64,000 nt of DNA from Pontitalea aquivivens (GCF_046507575.1 NZ_JBKFEY010000002.1:248001-312000); one strand, 5' to 3'. Counted from the first letter of the stretch, positions 1 through 8,120 are shown. Notes: generated by a model not told the origin, from the sequence alone. A program made the numbers and translations.

Positions 1-141
1 CGCCCGCAGCCGGCCAAAGCGTTCGACCACATGCTTTTCCGATTGCGGCACGATGCGGACGCCCAGAAAGACCGCAAGGACCAGAAAGGCCGCCAGCGCC
101 AGGAAAACGGCGTTTCCACCCAGAAGATCGTTGGAATTCAT
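1..141 (-). CDS. SPFH/band-7 (stomatin-like, QmcA-type) protein, 5' part only
   Basis: Only the first 47 codons are inside the window; the gene runs off the left edge. The N-terminus has one strongly hydrophobic helix (about residues 10-27) followed by VRIVPQSEKHVVERFGR, the typical entry into an SPFH/prohibitin domain in QmcA/paraslipin proteins. Such proteins are membrane-anchored scaffolds, usually paired with NfeD. Start chosen at 141 because GGGGG lies just upstream; an in-frame ATG at 153 would add four residues but has no clear ribosome site. It is the last gene of a minus-strand run after the GlsB-like gene and a small membrane ORF. Family call is good; orthology within the family is uncertain from so short a piece. 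Confidence 0.8.
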   Translation of the reverse strand, partial: MNSNDLLGGNAVFLALAAFLVLAVFLGVRIVPQSEKHVVERFGRLRA

Positions 142-199
142 CACTGCCCCCATGAACTGCTGACGCAAGTATGCGTGCATTCGGGGGGCGGGAAAAGGG

Positions 200-361
200 T
201 CAAGGTGTGGGTGCGGGCAGCAGTTTCACGCCCGTCAGCAGCGCGGCAGCCAGCACCGCCCAGCCCCCCGGCCGGGTCAGCAGCCACAGCCCCAGCGCGC
301 CACCCCATAGCGCAAGGCGCAGCCCGGCCATGCCCGCGAAGGCAAGAAAGGTTCCGACCAT
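200..361 (-). CDS. 53-residue hypothetical membrane protein
   Basis: Not recognised. The ORF starts ATG one base after the TAG of the GlsB-like gene, so translation is probably coupled. The product reads MVGTFLAFAGMAGLRLALWG then two hydrophobic stretches (roughly residues 2-32 and 34-47), a single Lys and a short PAPTP tail, so one or two membrane segments are likely. It sits where an NfeD gene is often found upstream of an SPFH gene, but it is far too short for NfeD and shows no OB-fold. It could be a genuine small partner protein or a non-coding spacer. Confidence 0.45.
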   Translation of the reverse strand: MVGTFLAFAGMAGLRLALWGGALGLWLLTRPGGWAVLAAALLTGVKLLPAPTP

Positions 362-362
362 T

Positions 363-599
363 CTAGCGCGGCCCGTAGCGACGCCAGAGCCAGATCAGCG
401 CCATTGCCCCAAGCACCGCCCCGACGAAACCGGCCATCCAGCCGGTGATCGTCAGCAGCACCCGCAGGGTCAGCCCGCCGATCAGCGCGCCGATGATGCC
501 GATCGCGATCGTGGTGGGGATATCGGTTTCCATCCGCATCGCGCGGGTGGCGATGAAGCCGGCTGCGGCCCCGATGATGATGAGAACGACGATCTGCAT
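363..599 (-). CDS. GlsB/YeaQ/YmgE-family small membrane protein
   Basis: The 78-residue product is almost entirely hydrophobic, with three predicted membrane segments (about 2-20, 26-48, 52-70) rich in Gly and Ala, and ends in a basic WLWRRYGPR tail. This size and pattern match the transglycosylase-associated (YeaQ/YmgE/GlsB) family, inner-membrane proteins linked to envelope or general stress; the molecular role is unknown. A strong AGGAGG lies 5 nt before the ATG. It is separated from fmt by a repeat hairpin, so it may have its own promoter, and it leads into the small ORF and the SPFH gene. Confidence 0.75.
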   Translation of the reverse strand: MQIVVLIIIGAAAGFIATRAMRMETDIPTTIAIGIIGALIGGLTLRVLLTITGWMAGFVGAVLGAMALIWLWRRYGPR

Positions 600-657
600 G
601 GGTGCCTCCTGCCGGTCAATATGGGACTTTGGCTTGCCGTTGCAAAGGGTCGGGATG

Positions 658-709
658 CCGGGGGTTTCACACCCCCGGACCCCCGTGGAGTATTTTCGCC
701 AAGAAGAAG
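658..709 (+). repeat. Intergenic hairpin repeat, copy A
   Basis: A 7-bp GC stem (658-664 with 672-678, CCGGGGG/CCCCCGG) is followed by ACCCCCGTGGAGTATTTTCG and CCAAGAAGAAG. The same hairpin plus (C)CCCCG..GTATTT..CAAGAAGAAG order recurs at 49645-49691, with diverged versions at 45220-45273, 55003-55067 and 58660-58736. This copy lies between the end of fmt and the start of the GlsB-like gene and is inverted relative to both. It may stop transcription in either direction. Confidence 0.7.
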
Positions 710-710
710 A

Positions 711-1607
711 TCAGGTCAGGATGTCGGGCAGGGCAAGGCCGCGCAGCAGTTCCTTGGCCGGCATCGGGCGCTTGCCTTCGCGCTGCGCTTCAAGCACCGT
801 GACGGCGCCGGTGCCGCAGGCGATGGTAAAGCCGTCCAGAACCTGGCCGGGTTGCCCGCTGCCAGTGGCGGGACTGGCGCGCAGCAGCTTGATCCGTTCG
901 CCCGCGATTTCGGTGAAGGCGCCGGGGAAGGGCGACAGACCGTTGATCTGGCGCAGGATCTGGTTGGCGGGGCGTGACCAGTCGATGCGTGCTTCGGCCT
1001 TGTCGATCTTGGTGGCGTAGGTCACGCCGGTTTCGGCCTGCGGTTCGGCGTGCAGGTCGGGCAGGCGGGCCAGCGCGTCCAGGATCATCCGCGCGCCCAT
1101 AGTGCTGAGGCGGTCGTGCAGCGCGCCGGTCGTTTCGGTCGGCCCGATCGGGGTGGTTTCGCGCAGCAGCACCGGGCCGGTGTCCAGGCCTGCGTCCATC
1201 TGCATGATGCAGATGCCGGTTTCCGCATCCCCCGCCATGATCGCACGGTGGATCGGCGCGGCCCCGCGCCAGCGCGGCAGAAGCGAGGCGTGGATGTTCA
1301 GGCAGCCGTGCCGGGGGGCGTCCAGAACCGCCTGCGGCAGGATCAGGCCATAGGCCACCACCACGGCGATATCGGCGCCAAGGGTGGCGAAGTCTTGTTG
1401 TTCGGCGGCGCCTTTCAGGCTGCGCGGGTGGCGCACCGGGATGCCAAGCGCCTCGGCCCGGGCCTGGACGGGGGATGGGCGTGCCTTCTTGCCGCGGCCC
1501 GCGGGGCGAGGGGGCTGGCAATAGGCGGCGATCACCTGATGGTCGCGGGCCAGCGCGTCCAGCACCGGGACCGAGAAGTCCGGCGTGCCCATGAAAACCA
1601 CCCTCAT
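711..1607 (-). CDS. fmt: Methionyl-tRNA formyltransferase
   Basis: Formylates the methionine on initiator tRNA using 10-formyl-tetrahydrofolate in the cytosol. The 298-residue protein starts MRVVFMGTPDFSVPVLDAL, the Fmt nucleotide-binding strand, and carries the N-terminal hydrolase signature near residues 106-112 (NIHASLLPRWRGAAPIHRAI), with the Asn-His catalytic pair. The C-terminal OB-like domain (from about 205) contains INGLSPFPGAF. Length is normal. The ATG overlaps the TGA of the upstream degenerate deformylase by 4 nt, giving a def, def-like, fmt operon that links formylation to deformylation. Confidence 0.96.
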   Translation of the reverse strand: MRVVFMGTPDFSVPVLDALARDHQVIAAYCQPPRPAGRGKKARPSPVQARAEALGIPVRHPRSLKGAAEQQDFATLGADIAVVVAYGLILPQAVLDAPRHGCLNIHASLLPRWRGAAPIHRAIMAGDAETGICIMQMDAGLDTGPVLLRETTPIGPTETTGALHDRLSTMGARMILDALARLPDLHAEPQAETGVTYATKIDKAEARIDWSRPANQILRQINGLSPFPGAFTEIAGERIKLLRASPATGSGQPGQVLDGFTIACGTGAVTVLEAQREGKRPMPAKELLRGLALPDILT

Positions 1608-2101
1608 CGTGTGCCCTTTTTCGATTTCTGCACCAGCATCTTGCGTCGCAGGGGCGAGAGGTGATCCAGATAGGTCTTGCCGTTCAGGTGATCGATCTGA
1701 TGCTGGACCGATGTCGCCCAGAGGCCGACGAAATCGCGTTCCTCAATCTCTCCGGTGTCATTGAGGAAGCGCACGGTGACGGCGCGGGGGCGTTCGATCA
1801 GCGCCGAGACGCCCGGCAGGTTCGGGCTTGCCTCTTCATGCTTGCGCAACTGGATCGAGGCGTGGAGCACCTCGGGGTTGGCCATCCGGATCGCCTGGCC
1901 GCGCTTGTCCGAGGCATCGACCACCGCAAGGCGCAGCATGATGCCGATCTGGGGGGCGGCCAGGCCCACGCCGGGCATTGCCTCCATCGTGTCGATCATG
2001 TCGTCCCAGACCATGCGGACGGTTTCGGTCACCGCCGCGACGGGGGCCGCGGGGGTGTGCAGACGGCGGTCTTCGTAGGGCAGAAAGGGGCGCACGGCCA
2101 T
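1604..2101 (-). CDS. Degenerate peptide deformylase paralogue (probably non-catalytic)
   Basis: The 165-residue protein keeps the overall deformylase fold: motif 1 is intact (GVGLAAPQIG, residues 44-53) and the C-terminal half is colinear with its neighbour Def. But motif 2, normally EGCLS, reads EASPN (90-94), replacing the metal-binding Cys with Ser92. Motif 3, normally HELDH, reads HQIDH (134-138), replacing the catalytic Glu with Gln135. Without the Cys ligand and the general base, normal formyl-Met hydrolysis is not expected. The frame is open, with AAAGGA before the ATG, and it is coupled to fmt, so it is maintained rather than decaying. A role as binding or regulatory protein is inference. 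Confidence 0.88.
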   Translation of the reverse strand: MAVRPFLPYEDRRLHTPAAPVAAVTETVRMVWDDMIDTMEAMPGVGLAAPQIGIMLRLAVVDASDKRGQAIRMANPEVLHASIQLRKHEEASPNLPGVSALIERPRAVTVRFLNDTGEIEERDFVGLWATSVQHQIDHLNGKTYLDHLSPLRRKMLVQKSKKGTR

Positions 2102-2118
2102 GGGCGTTCCTTTGCGGA

Positions 2119-2649
2119 TCAGGCCTGCGCGGTGCGGGCGCGTTCGCGTTTGAGCTTTTCCATCTTGCGGGTGATCATCTGGCGCTTCAGCGGGCCCAGG
2201 TAATCGATGAAAAGCCTGCCGTTCAGGTGGTCCAGCTCGTGCTGGGCGCAGGTGGCCCAGAGACCGTCAAACTGTTCCTCATGCATCTGCCCGTCAAGGC
2301 CCATCCAGCGCATCCGCACCTCGGCCGGGCGGGTGACCTCGGCATATTGTTCGGGGATCGACAGGCAGCCCTCTTCATAGGTGTTCAGATCTTCCGAGGT
2401 CCAGGTGACCTCGGGGTTGATCAGCACCATCGGGGCGGGGGCGGCGTCCTTTTCCTTGACGCAATCCATCACGAACATCCGCCGCAGCACACCCACCTGC
2501 GGCGCCGCCAGGCCCACGCCGGGCGCATCATACATGGTGGCCAGCATGTCATCGGCCAGCCGCCGGATGTCGGCATCGACGGTGGCAACGGGCTCGCAAA
2601 GTTTCTTGAGCCGGGGGTCGGGATGGATCAGGATCGGGCGAATGGTCAT
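2119..2649 (-). CDS. def: Peptide deformylase
   Basis: Removes the N-formyl group from nascent proteins. All three motifs are intact in the 176-residue product: GVGLAAPQVG (44-53), EEGCLSIPEQ with the metal ligand Cys95, and QHELDH with His137, Glu138 and His141. First gene of the operon def, def-like, fmt; only 17 nt separates it from the degenerate paralogue. The promoter probably lies in the AT-rich gap upstream. It is presumably the active deformylase of the pair. Confidence 0.97.
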   Translation of the reverse strand: MTIRPILIHPDPRLKKLCEPVATVDADIRRLADDMLATMYDAPGVGLAAPQVGVLRRMFVMDCVKEKDAAPAPMVLINPEVTWTSEDLNTYEEGCLSIPEQYAEVTRPAEVRMRWMGLDGQMHEEQFDGLWATCAQHELDHLNGRLFIDYLGPLKRQMITRKMEKLKRERARTAQA

Positions 2650-2833
2650 GGCGATGATTTAGGCGATGGGGGGCGTTGACGCAATGGTGTGAGGATTGGC
2701 GGATAATTGTTCCGGCTTACAATTAATAATCGGGACAAAATTCTACTTTATTGATATTTACAGGAATAATATGCTGAATTAATCCATAACTTCAGAACGA
2801 AATTGATGCCCAGAAATCTCAGGATGCCGCGCC
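2650..2833. promoter_or_regulatory. AT-rich divergent intergenic region between def and the malY-type gene
   Basis: About 180 bp, with a core at 2700-2812 that is much richer in A and T than anything nearby (runs such as TTACAATTAATAATCGGGAC). It separates divergently read genes, so it most likely holds both promoters. I cannot define -35/-10 boxes with confidence and see no ORF or clear terminator in it. Confidence 0.5.
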
Positions 2834-4018
2834 ATGCCCCAGACCCCCGACTTTGATGAAGCGATCGACCGCCGCGGGACCCATTCGGTGAAATGGGACG
2901 GCATGGCCCAGGCCTATGGCGTCAGCCCGCAGGATGGCATCGCCATGTGGGTGGCGGATATGGATTTTCGCCCCCCCGCCTGTGTGCAGCGCGCGGTTGA
3001 GGCGCTGGCCGGGCATGGGGTCTATGGCTATTGGGGCGATGACGTGCCCTATCTGGATGCGATCCGCTGGTGGATGCAGGCCCGGCACGGCTGGGCGGTT
3101 GAGCGGGACTGGATTTTTACCACGCATGGGCTGGTGAACGGCACCGCGCTGTGCGTCGATGCCTTTACCCGGCCGGGCGATGGTGTGGTGTTGATGACGC
3201 CGGTGTATCACGCCTTTGCGCGTGTCATCAATGCCGCGGGTCGACGGGTGGTGGAATGCCCGCTGAAGCTGGCCGATGGCCGGTATGAAATGGACTTTGC
3301 CGCCTGGGATGCGCAGATGACCGGGGCCGAGCGGATGCTGATCCTGTGTTCCCCGCATAACCCCGGCGGCCGGGTCTGGTCCGCGGCCGAGCTGCGCGCC
3401 ACGGCCGATTTCTGCAAGCGGCACGGGCTGATCCTGGTGTCGGATGAAATCCATCATGATCTGGTGATGCCGGGTCACGCCCATCAGGTGATGGCGCGCG
3501 CCTGCCCGGATGTGGCGGACCGGCTGGTGATGATGACCGCGACCACCAAGACCTTCAACATTGCGGGCGCGCATGCCGGCAATGTCATCATTCCCGATCC
3601 GGCCTTGCGCGCGCGCTTTGCCGGGCGCATGGCGGCCATGGGCATTTCGCCCAACAGTTTCGGCTTGGCGATGGCGACGGCGGCCTATTCGTCCGAAGGG
3701 GCCGCGTGGCTGGATGCGCTGATAGGCTATCTTGACGGGAACCGGCGCCTGTTCGATGCGGGGATCGACGCAATTCCCGGCCTGCGGTCCATGAAGCTGG
3801 AGGCGACCTATCTTGCCTGGGTCGATTTTGCGGGCACCGGAATGGCGCCGGGGGAATTTACCGCGCGGGTCGAAAAAGGCGCGCGGATTGCGGCGAACCA
3901 CGGCGCCACCTTTGGTCTGGGGGGTGAAAGCTTTCTGCGGTTCAACCTTGCCACGCCCCGCGCCCGCGTGGCCGAGGCTGTGGCCCGGTTGCAGGCGGCC
4001 TTTGCCGATCTGCAATAG
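2834..4018 (+). CDS. MalY/PatB-type PLP-dependent C-S lyase (cystathionine beta-lyase-like)
   Basis: A fold-type I PLP enzyme of 394 residues. MWVADMDFRPP near residue 38 is the family's hallmark start; SPHNPGGRVW (about 174) is the aminotransferase NPxG motif; VSDEIHHDLV contains the PLP-ring Asp; and TATTKTFNIAG (about 236-246) carries the Schiff-base lysine. Proteins of this group split cystathionine or other cysteine conjugates to homocysteine or thiol plus pyruvate and ammonia; some act as aminotransferases. AGGA lies about 11 nt before the ATG. It is monocistronic, divergent from def. The exact substrate cannot be told from sequence. Confidence 0.88.
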   Translation: MPQTPDFDEAIDRRGTHSVKWDGMAQAYGVSPQDGIAMWVADMDFRPPACVQRAVEALAGHGVYGYWGDDVPYLDAIRWWMQARHGWAVERDWIFTTHGLVNGTALCVDAFTRPGDGVVLMTPVYHAFARVINAAGRRVVECPLKLADGRYEMDFAAWDAQMTGAERMLILCSPHNPGGRVWSAAELRATADFCKRHGLILVSDEIHHDLVMPGHAHQVMARACPDVADRLVMMTATTKTFNIAGAHAGNVIIPDPALRARFAGRMAAMGISPNSFGLAMATAAYSSEGAAWLDALIGYLDGNRRLFDAGIDAIPGLRSMKLEATYLAWVDFAGTGMAPGEFTARVEKGARIAANHGATFGLGGESFLRFNLATPRARVAEAVARLQAAFADLQ

Positions 4019-4039
4019 CGGCTTCGCGCGGGCCGGGGG

Positions 4040-4387
4040 CTAAAGCCGGGGCAGCAGGGCCCGGGGGGCGTGATCATCACGCGCGAAATCCAGCGCCGCC
4101 CCGTCGCGGACTGCGGTTTCGCGCTTGGTCGTGCAGATCAGTTCATCCCCTTCAACCGCCGAGGCGATGATCAGGCAGGTCGACAGGTGGCGCGCGCCAT
4201 CATACAGGTCCACCAGTCCACGCAGCTGCGACACCCGCGCCGCATCCAGCGCGAAACCGCCGCGCCAGCGCCGCAGAACCGGCAGAACCTGATCACCCGC
4301 CTGCACACGCAGCCGCGACCGGCGCTGCGCCTCTGCCTGACGGGCATCGTTCAGTGCGGTCAGAACCTCTCGTGGCAGGATTTCCAT
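4040..4387 (-). CDS. Hypothetical protein, 115 residues
   Basis: Not recognised. The product is a soluble, Arg/Ala/Leu-rich protein with no signal peptide or membrane segment. The N-terminal third looks helical (EVLTALNDARQAEAQRRSRL) and the centre has alternating hydrophobics (HLSTCLIIASAVEGDELICT). Two ATGs stand together at 4390 and 4387; GGGAGG is better placed for the second. It is convergent with the malY-type gene and follows dxs on the same strand after about 80 nt. It looks like a lineage-restricted conserved gene. Confidence 0.6.
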   Translation of the reverse strand: MEILPREVLTALNDARQAEAQRRSRLRVQAGDQVLPVLRRWRGGFALDAARVSQLRGLVDLYDGARHLSTCLIIASAVEGDELICTTKRETAVRDGAALDFARDDHAPRALLPRL

Positions 4388-4467
4388 CATCGCCTCCCTG
4401 CGGCTGTGGGCATGCCTTGGCCAAGCATGCGCAGGGGGATGTAAAAATCAAGTGAAGCTTGCCCGGA

Positions 4468-6378
4468 TCAGGCGCGCCGGGCCACCGCGACGCCCAGAAC
4501 CTCCAGCACCCTGGCCTCGATCTGCGGCGCGTTCATGCCGGCTGCGGCATACATGTCCTCGGCCGTGGCGTGGTCGATGAAAGTGTCGGGCAGTACCATC
4601 GACCGGAACTTGAAGCCCCGGTCAAAGACGCCTTCGTCTGCCAGAAGCTGCGCGACATGGCTGCCGAACCCGCCGACCGCGCCTTCCTCAACGCAGATCA
4701 GTGCCTCATGGTGACGCACCAGTTGCAGGATCAGGTCGCGGTCCAGCGGCTTGGCAAAGCGCGCATCGGCCACGGTGGGCGCAAGGCCACGCGCGGCCAG
4801 TGCCTCGCGCGCCTTCAGAACCTCGGCCAGGCGGGTGCCAAAGGACAGGATCGCGACGCGCCCGCCCTCGGCCACGATGCGGCCCCGGCCAATTTCCAGC
4901 GGTGTGCCGCGTTCGGGCATTTCCACGCCCATGCCATCGCCGCGCGGATAGCGGAAGGCCGAGGGGCGATCATCCAGCGCGGCGGCGGTGGCGACCATGT
5001 GGATCAACTCGGCCTCATCCGCGGCGGCCATCACGACGATGCCGGGCAGGTTGGTCAGGAAGGCGATGTCATAGGCCCCGGCATGGGTCGCGCCATCGGC
5101 GCCCACCAGCCCGGCCCGGTCGATCGCAAAGCGCACCGGCAGGCGCTGGATCGCCACGTCATGCACGACCTGATCGTAGCCGCGCTGCAGGAAGGTGGAA
5201 TACAGCGCGCAGAACGGCTTCAGCCCGCCCGCCGCCAGCCCCGCCGAAAACGTCACCGCATGCTGTTCGGCGATGCCCACATCGAAACATCGGCGGGGGA
5301 AGCGTTCGGCAAACAGGTTCAGTCCGGTGCCATCGGGCATCGCGGCGGTGACGGCGACGATCTTGTCGTCACCTTCCGCCTCGCGCACCAGGCTTTCGGC
5401 AAAGACCCTGGTGTAGGAGGGCGCGTTTGACGGTGTCTTGACCTGCGCCCCGGTCACCACGTCGAACTTCGCGGTGGCGTGGCCGCGGTCGGGGCGCATT
5501 TCGGCGGGGGCATAGCCCTTGCCCTTTTTCGTTACCGCATGAATTAGCATCGGCCCGGTCGCCCGCGCTTTCAAGGTGCGCAACAGCGGCAAAAGCTGGT
5601 CCAGGTCGTGCCCGTCCACCGGGCCGACATAGGTGAACCCCAGTTCCTCGAACAAGGTGCCGCCGATCGCCATGCCTTTCAGCATTTCCTTGGCGCGGCG
5701 CGCGCCTTCCTGCAACGGTTCCGGCAACAGGCTGACCGCGCCCTTGGCGGCGGCGCGAAGGTCCTGGAACGGGTTGCCGGAATAGAGCCGGGTAAGGTAG
5801 CTGGACAGTGCGCCCACCGGCGGGGCGATCGACATTTCATTGTCGTTCAGCACCACGAACAGCCGTTTGCCCAGATGGCCCGCGTTGTTCAGTGCCTCAA
5901 AGGCCATGCCCGCGCTCATGGCGCCATCGCCGATCACTGCGATCGCATCGCCCGGATCGCCACCCAGTTCCCGCGCCATCGCGAACCCCAGCGCGGCGGA
6001 AATCGAGGTCGAGCTGTGCCCCGCGCCGAACGGATCATAGGGGCTCTCGCTGCGCTTGGTAAAGCCTGACAGCCCGTCCTTCATCCGCAGGGTGCGGATG
6101 CGGTCGCGCCGCCCGGTCAGGATTTTATGCGGATAACACTGGTGGCCGACATCCCAGATGATCTTGTCGCGCGGGGTGTCGAACACCGCATGCAGCGCCA
6201 CGGTCAGTTCCACCACGCCCAGCCCCGCGCCCAGATGGCCGCCCGTGACCGACACGGCCGAGATCGTCTCGGCCCGCAGCTCATCGGCCAGCCGCTTCAG
6301 ATCACGGTCGCTGAGCGCCTTCAGGTCGGACGGCAGCGTCACGCGGTCCAGAACGGGGGTGTTTGGCTTGTCGCTCAT
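4468..6378 (-). CDS. dxs: 1-deoxy-D-xylulose-5-phosphate synthase
   Basis: Thiamine-diphosphate enzyme joining pyruvate and glyceraldehyde-3-phosphate, the first step of the MEP isoprenoid route. The 636-residue protein begins MSDKPNTPVLDRVTLPSDLK. VTGGHLGAGLGVVELTVALH and WDVGHQCYPHKILTGRRD carry the catalytic His residues; GDGAMSAGMAFEALN (about 150-165) is the ThDP Mg-binding GDG motif; DVGIAEQHAVTFSAG (about 368-382) carries the cofactor-activating Glu; DRAGLVGADGATHAG follows. The frame stays open upstream to 6963, but that part overlaps ispA and is not coding. It is 17 nt after ispA, so xseB-ispA-dxs form one operon. Confidence 0.97.
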   Translation of the reverse strand: MSDKPNTPVLDRVTLPSDLKALSDRDLKRLADELRAETISAVSVTGGHLGAGLGVVELTVALHAVFDTPRDKIIWDVGHQCYPHKILTGRRDRIRTLRMKDGLSGFTKRSESPYDPFGAGHSSTSISAALGFAMARELGGDPGDAIAVIGDGAMSAGMAFEALNNAGHLGKRLFVVLNDNEMSIAPPVGALSSYLTRLYSGNPFQDLRAAAKGAVSLLPEPLQEGARRAKEMLKGMAIGGTLFEELGFTYVGPVDGHDLDQLLPLLRTLKARATGPMLIHAVTKKGKGYAPAEMRPDRGHATAKFDVVTGAQVKTPSNAPSYTRVFAESLVREAEGDDKIVAVTAAMPDGTGLNLFAERFPRRCFDVGIAEQHAVTFSAGLAAGGLKPFCALYSTFLQRGYDQVVHDVAIQRLPVRFAIDRAGLVGADGATHAGAYDIAFLTNLPGIVVMAAADEAELIHMVATAAALDDRPSAFRYPRGDGMGVEMPERGTPLEIGRGRIVAEGGRVAILSFGTRLAEVLKAREALAARGLAPTVADARFAKPLDRDLILQLVRHHEALICVEEGAVGGFGSHVAQLLADEGVFDRGFKFRSMVLPDTFIDHATAEDMYAAAGMNAPQIEARVLEVLGVAVARRA

Positions 6379-6395
6379 CAGCCCTCCAAGGGCGT

Positions 6396-7262
6396 TTACA
6401 TCTGCCGGGCAATAACGAACTGCGCCGCATCCCGCAAGTTCCGCGCCGTCGCACCATAGGGGGCCAGCGCGGCCTCGGCCTCGGCCACAAGGGCGCGGGC
6501 GCGGGTGCGCGCGCCTTCCAGCCCCAGAAGCGAGACGAAGGTGGCCTTGCCCGCGCCTGCGTCCTTGCCCAGCCGCTTGCCCGCCGTTGCTTCGGACCCT
6601 TCGACATCCAGGATGTCGTCGGCAATCTGGAAGGCAAGTCCAAGGGCGGCGGCATAGGCGGCCAGCGGTCGGGGGTCGGCGCCCGCCAGTATTGCCCCGG
6701 CCTGCGCCGCAAAGCCGATCAGCGCGCCGGTCTTGCCCGCCTGCAAGGCGGTGATCTGGTCCAGCGTCAGCGGCCGGGTGGCGGTTTCGGCGGCAATATC
6801 CAGCGCCTGGCCATAAACCATCCCCTCGGCGCCCGAGGCCCGTGCCAGCGCCGCCACCAACGCCACGCGCCGGTCCGCCGGGCCCAGAACCGGGTCGCAG
6901 CACAGTTCGAACGCCAGGGTCTGCAGCGCATCGCCGGCCAGAACCGCCGTCGCCTGATCCCACTTCACATGTACCGTGGGCTGGCCACGGCGCAGATCGT
7001 CATCATCCATGCAGGGCAGGTCGTCGTGGACAAGGCTATAGGCATGCAGCGCCTCGACCGCCGCCGCCGCCGGCATCGCCTGTGCGTCGGACAGCCCGTG
7101 CAAGGCCGCGCTTTCCAGCACCAGAAACGCCCGCAGCCGCTTGCCGCCCTGCACGGCATAGCGCATCGCCTGCGTCAGCGGGATGTCGGGGCGTTGCGCC
7201 AGCGCGCCATCCAGCGCGGCCTGCACATCGCGTTGCACCTGCGTCAGACGGTCGGCGAACAT
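6396..7262 (-). CDS. ispA: Polyprenyl (farnesyl/geranyl) diphosphate synthase
   Basis: Condenses IPP with DMAPP/GPP to farnesyl diphosphate. The 288-residue protein has the first Asp-rich motif as HDDLPCMDDDDLRRG (about 83-97) and the second as FQIADDILDVEG (about 211-222), plus GGKRLR near residue 40. The ATG directly follows the TAG of xseB with no spacer. The order xseB-ispA-dxs is the common proteobacterial arrangement. Product chain length (C15 versus C20) cannot be fixed by eye; short-chain FPP synthase is most likely given the neighbours. Confidence 0.95.
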   Translation of the reverse strand: MFADRLTQVQRDVQAALDGALAQRPDIPLTQAMRYAVQGGKRLRAFLVLESAALHGLSDAQAMPAAAAVEALHAYSLVHDDLPCMDDDDLRRGQPTVHVKWDQATAVLAGDALQTLAFELCCDPVLGPADRRVALVAALARASGAEGMVYGQALDIAAETATRPLTLDQITALQAGKTGALIGFAAQAGAILAGADPRPLAAYAAALGLAFQIADDILDVEGSEATAGKRLGKDAGAGKATFVSLLGLEGARTRARALVAEAEAALAPYGATARNLRDAAQFVIARQM

Positions 7263-7499
7263 CTACAGCCCTTCGACCGGGGTGCTGCCCGTGGGCTGGC
7301 CATTTTCGCCCAGCGTGATCTTTTCCACCCGTTCCTCGGCATCGCGCAGCAGGCTGGCACAATGCGCCTTCAGCGCCGCACCGCGTTCATAAAGCGCGAT
7401 CGAACGATCCAGCGGCACTTCGCCGCGTTCCAGCTGGCCAACCACGGCCTCAAGCTCATTCATCGCTTCTTCGAAGGTCATCGCTGCTATGTCGGTCAT
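7263..7499 (-). CDS. xseB: Exodeoxyribonuclease VII small subunit
   Basis: Small helical partner of XseA in exonuclease VII. The 78-residue product contains the family core MTFEEAMNELEAVVGQLERGEVPLD (broken here for length) followed by the SIALYERGAALKAHCASLL heptad-like helix. Start at 7499 gives the usual size; the upstream 21 in-frame residues are unlike the family. First gene of the xseB-ispA-dxs operon; stop and the next start touch. Confidence 0.93.
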   Translation of the reverse strand: MTDIAAMTFEEAMNELEAVVGQLERGEVPLDRSIALYERGAALKAHCASLLRDAEERVEKITLGENGQPTGSTPVEGL

Positions 7500-7625
7500 G
7501 CGCCCCGCTCCATCTGGGTGAACCCTGGCGCGGTGATACCCCGCCCCCGGCCGCAAGACCATATCCCCGATTGCCCGCTTGGGCCACCAGGTCGTGCCCG
7601 GCCCGGCCGGGTGCCGCGCAGTGCG

Positions 7626-8030
7626 CTATTTCTGAAATGTTTCCAGATACATCGCAAGCGACAGAACGCGCCCGCGGGTTTCGATTACATCACCATAGGT
7701 TCGATCGGCCTCGGGGTGCTGGTTCATGAAGCTCTGGCCGAAAACCGGCATTTCGCCGCCATGGGCGCGCAGGCCGGTGCGTCCGTCGATGATATGGATC
7801 ACCTTCAGTATCGGGAAGGCGCCGTCATTGGCCGCGGCAAGGCCCGTCAGATCGGGGGGCTTCACGGCCAGCAATTCGGCCATCGGGCCATCCCCCAGCC
7901 CGGCTTCGCCATGGCAGCTTGCGCAATACTGGGCGTAAAGCCCCGCGCCGATGTCGGGGCCCTGGGCCAGGCTGGCCGTTGCCGACAGGCCAATGGTGAA
8001 GCTGATCGCAATGCGTGCCGCGCGGAACAT
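7626..8030 (-). CDS. Periplasmic class I c-type cytochrome
   Basis: Electron carrier with one covalently bound haem. The 134-residue precursor begins with a signal peptide (MFRAARIAISFTIGLSATAS, cleaved near SLAQ). The haem site YCASCHGEAGLGDGP has a canonical CxxCH about 15 residues into the mature protein; GEMPVFGQ supplies a plausible Met ligand. GGAGAG lies just before this ATG; 19 upstream in-frame residues are rejected. It stands alone, about 90 nt downstream of a terminator-like hairpin. The redox partner is unknown. Confidence 0.88.
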   Translation of the reverse strand: MFRAARIAISFTIGLSATASLAQGPDIGAGLYAQYCASCHGEAGLGDGPMAELLAVKPPDLTGLAAANDGAFPILKVIHIIDGRTGLRAHGGEMPVFGQSFMNQHPEADRTYGDVIETRGRVLSLAMYLETFQK

Positions 8031-8120
8031 GGAACTCTCCCTTCCGTGTTGGAAGGGCCAGTCTTGCAGGGTCCCGGGGCCTGTCATTGACGGTGATCAA
8101 CGCGCCGTCGGGGCTATGCG

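Noticed and set aside
6379..6963. In-frame upstream extension of dxs by 195 codons
   Set aside because: It lies entirely inside ispA in another frame; Dxs begins normally at MSDKPNTP with usual family length.
4468..7499. Part of a photosynthesis gene cluster (dxs and ispA near crt/bch genes)
   Set aside because: No bch, crt, puf or puh gene appears anywhere in the window; xseB-ispA-dxs is a common housekeeping operon.
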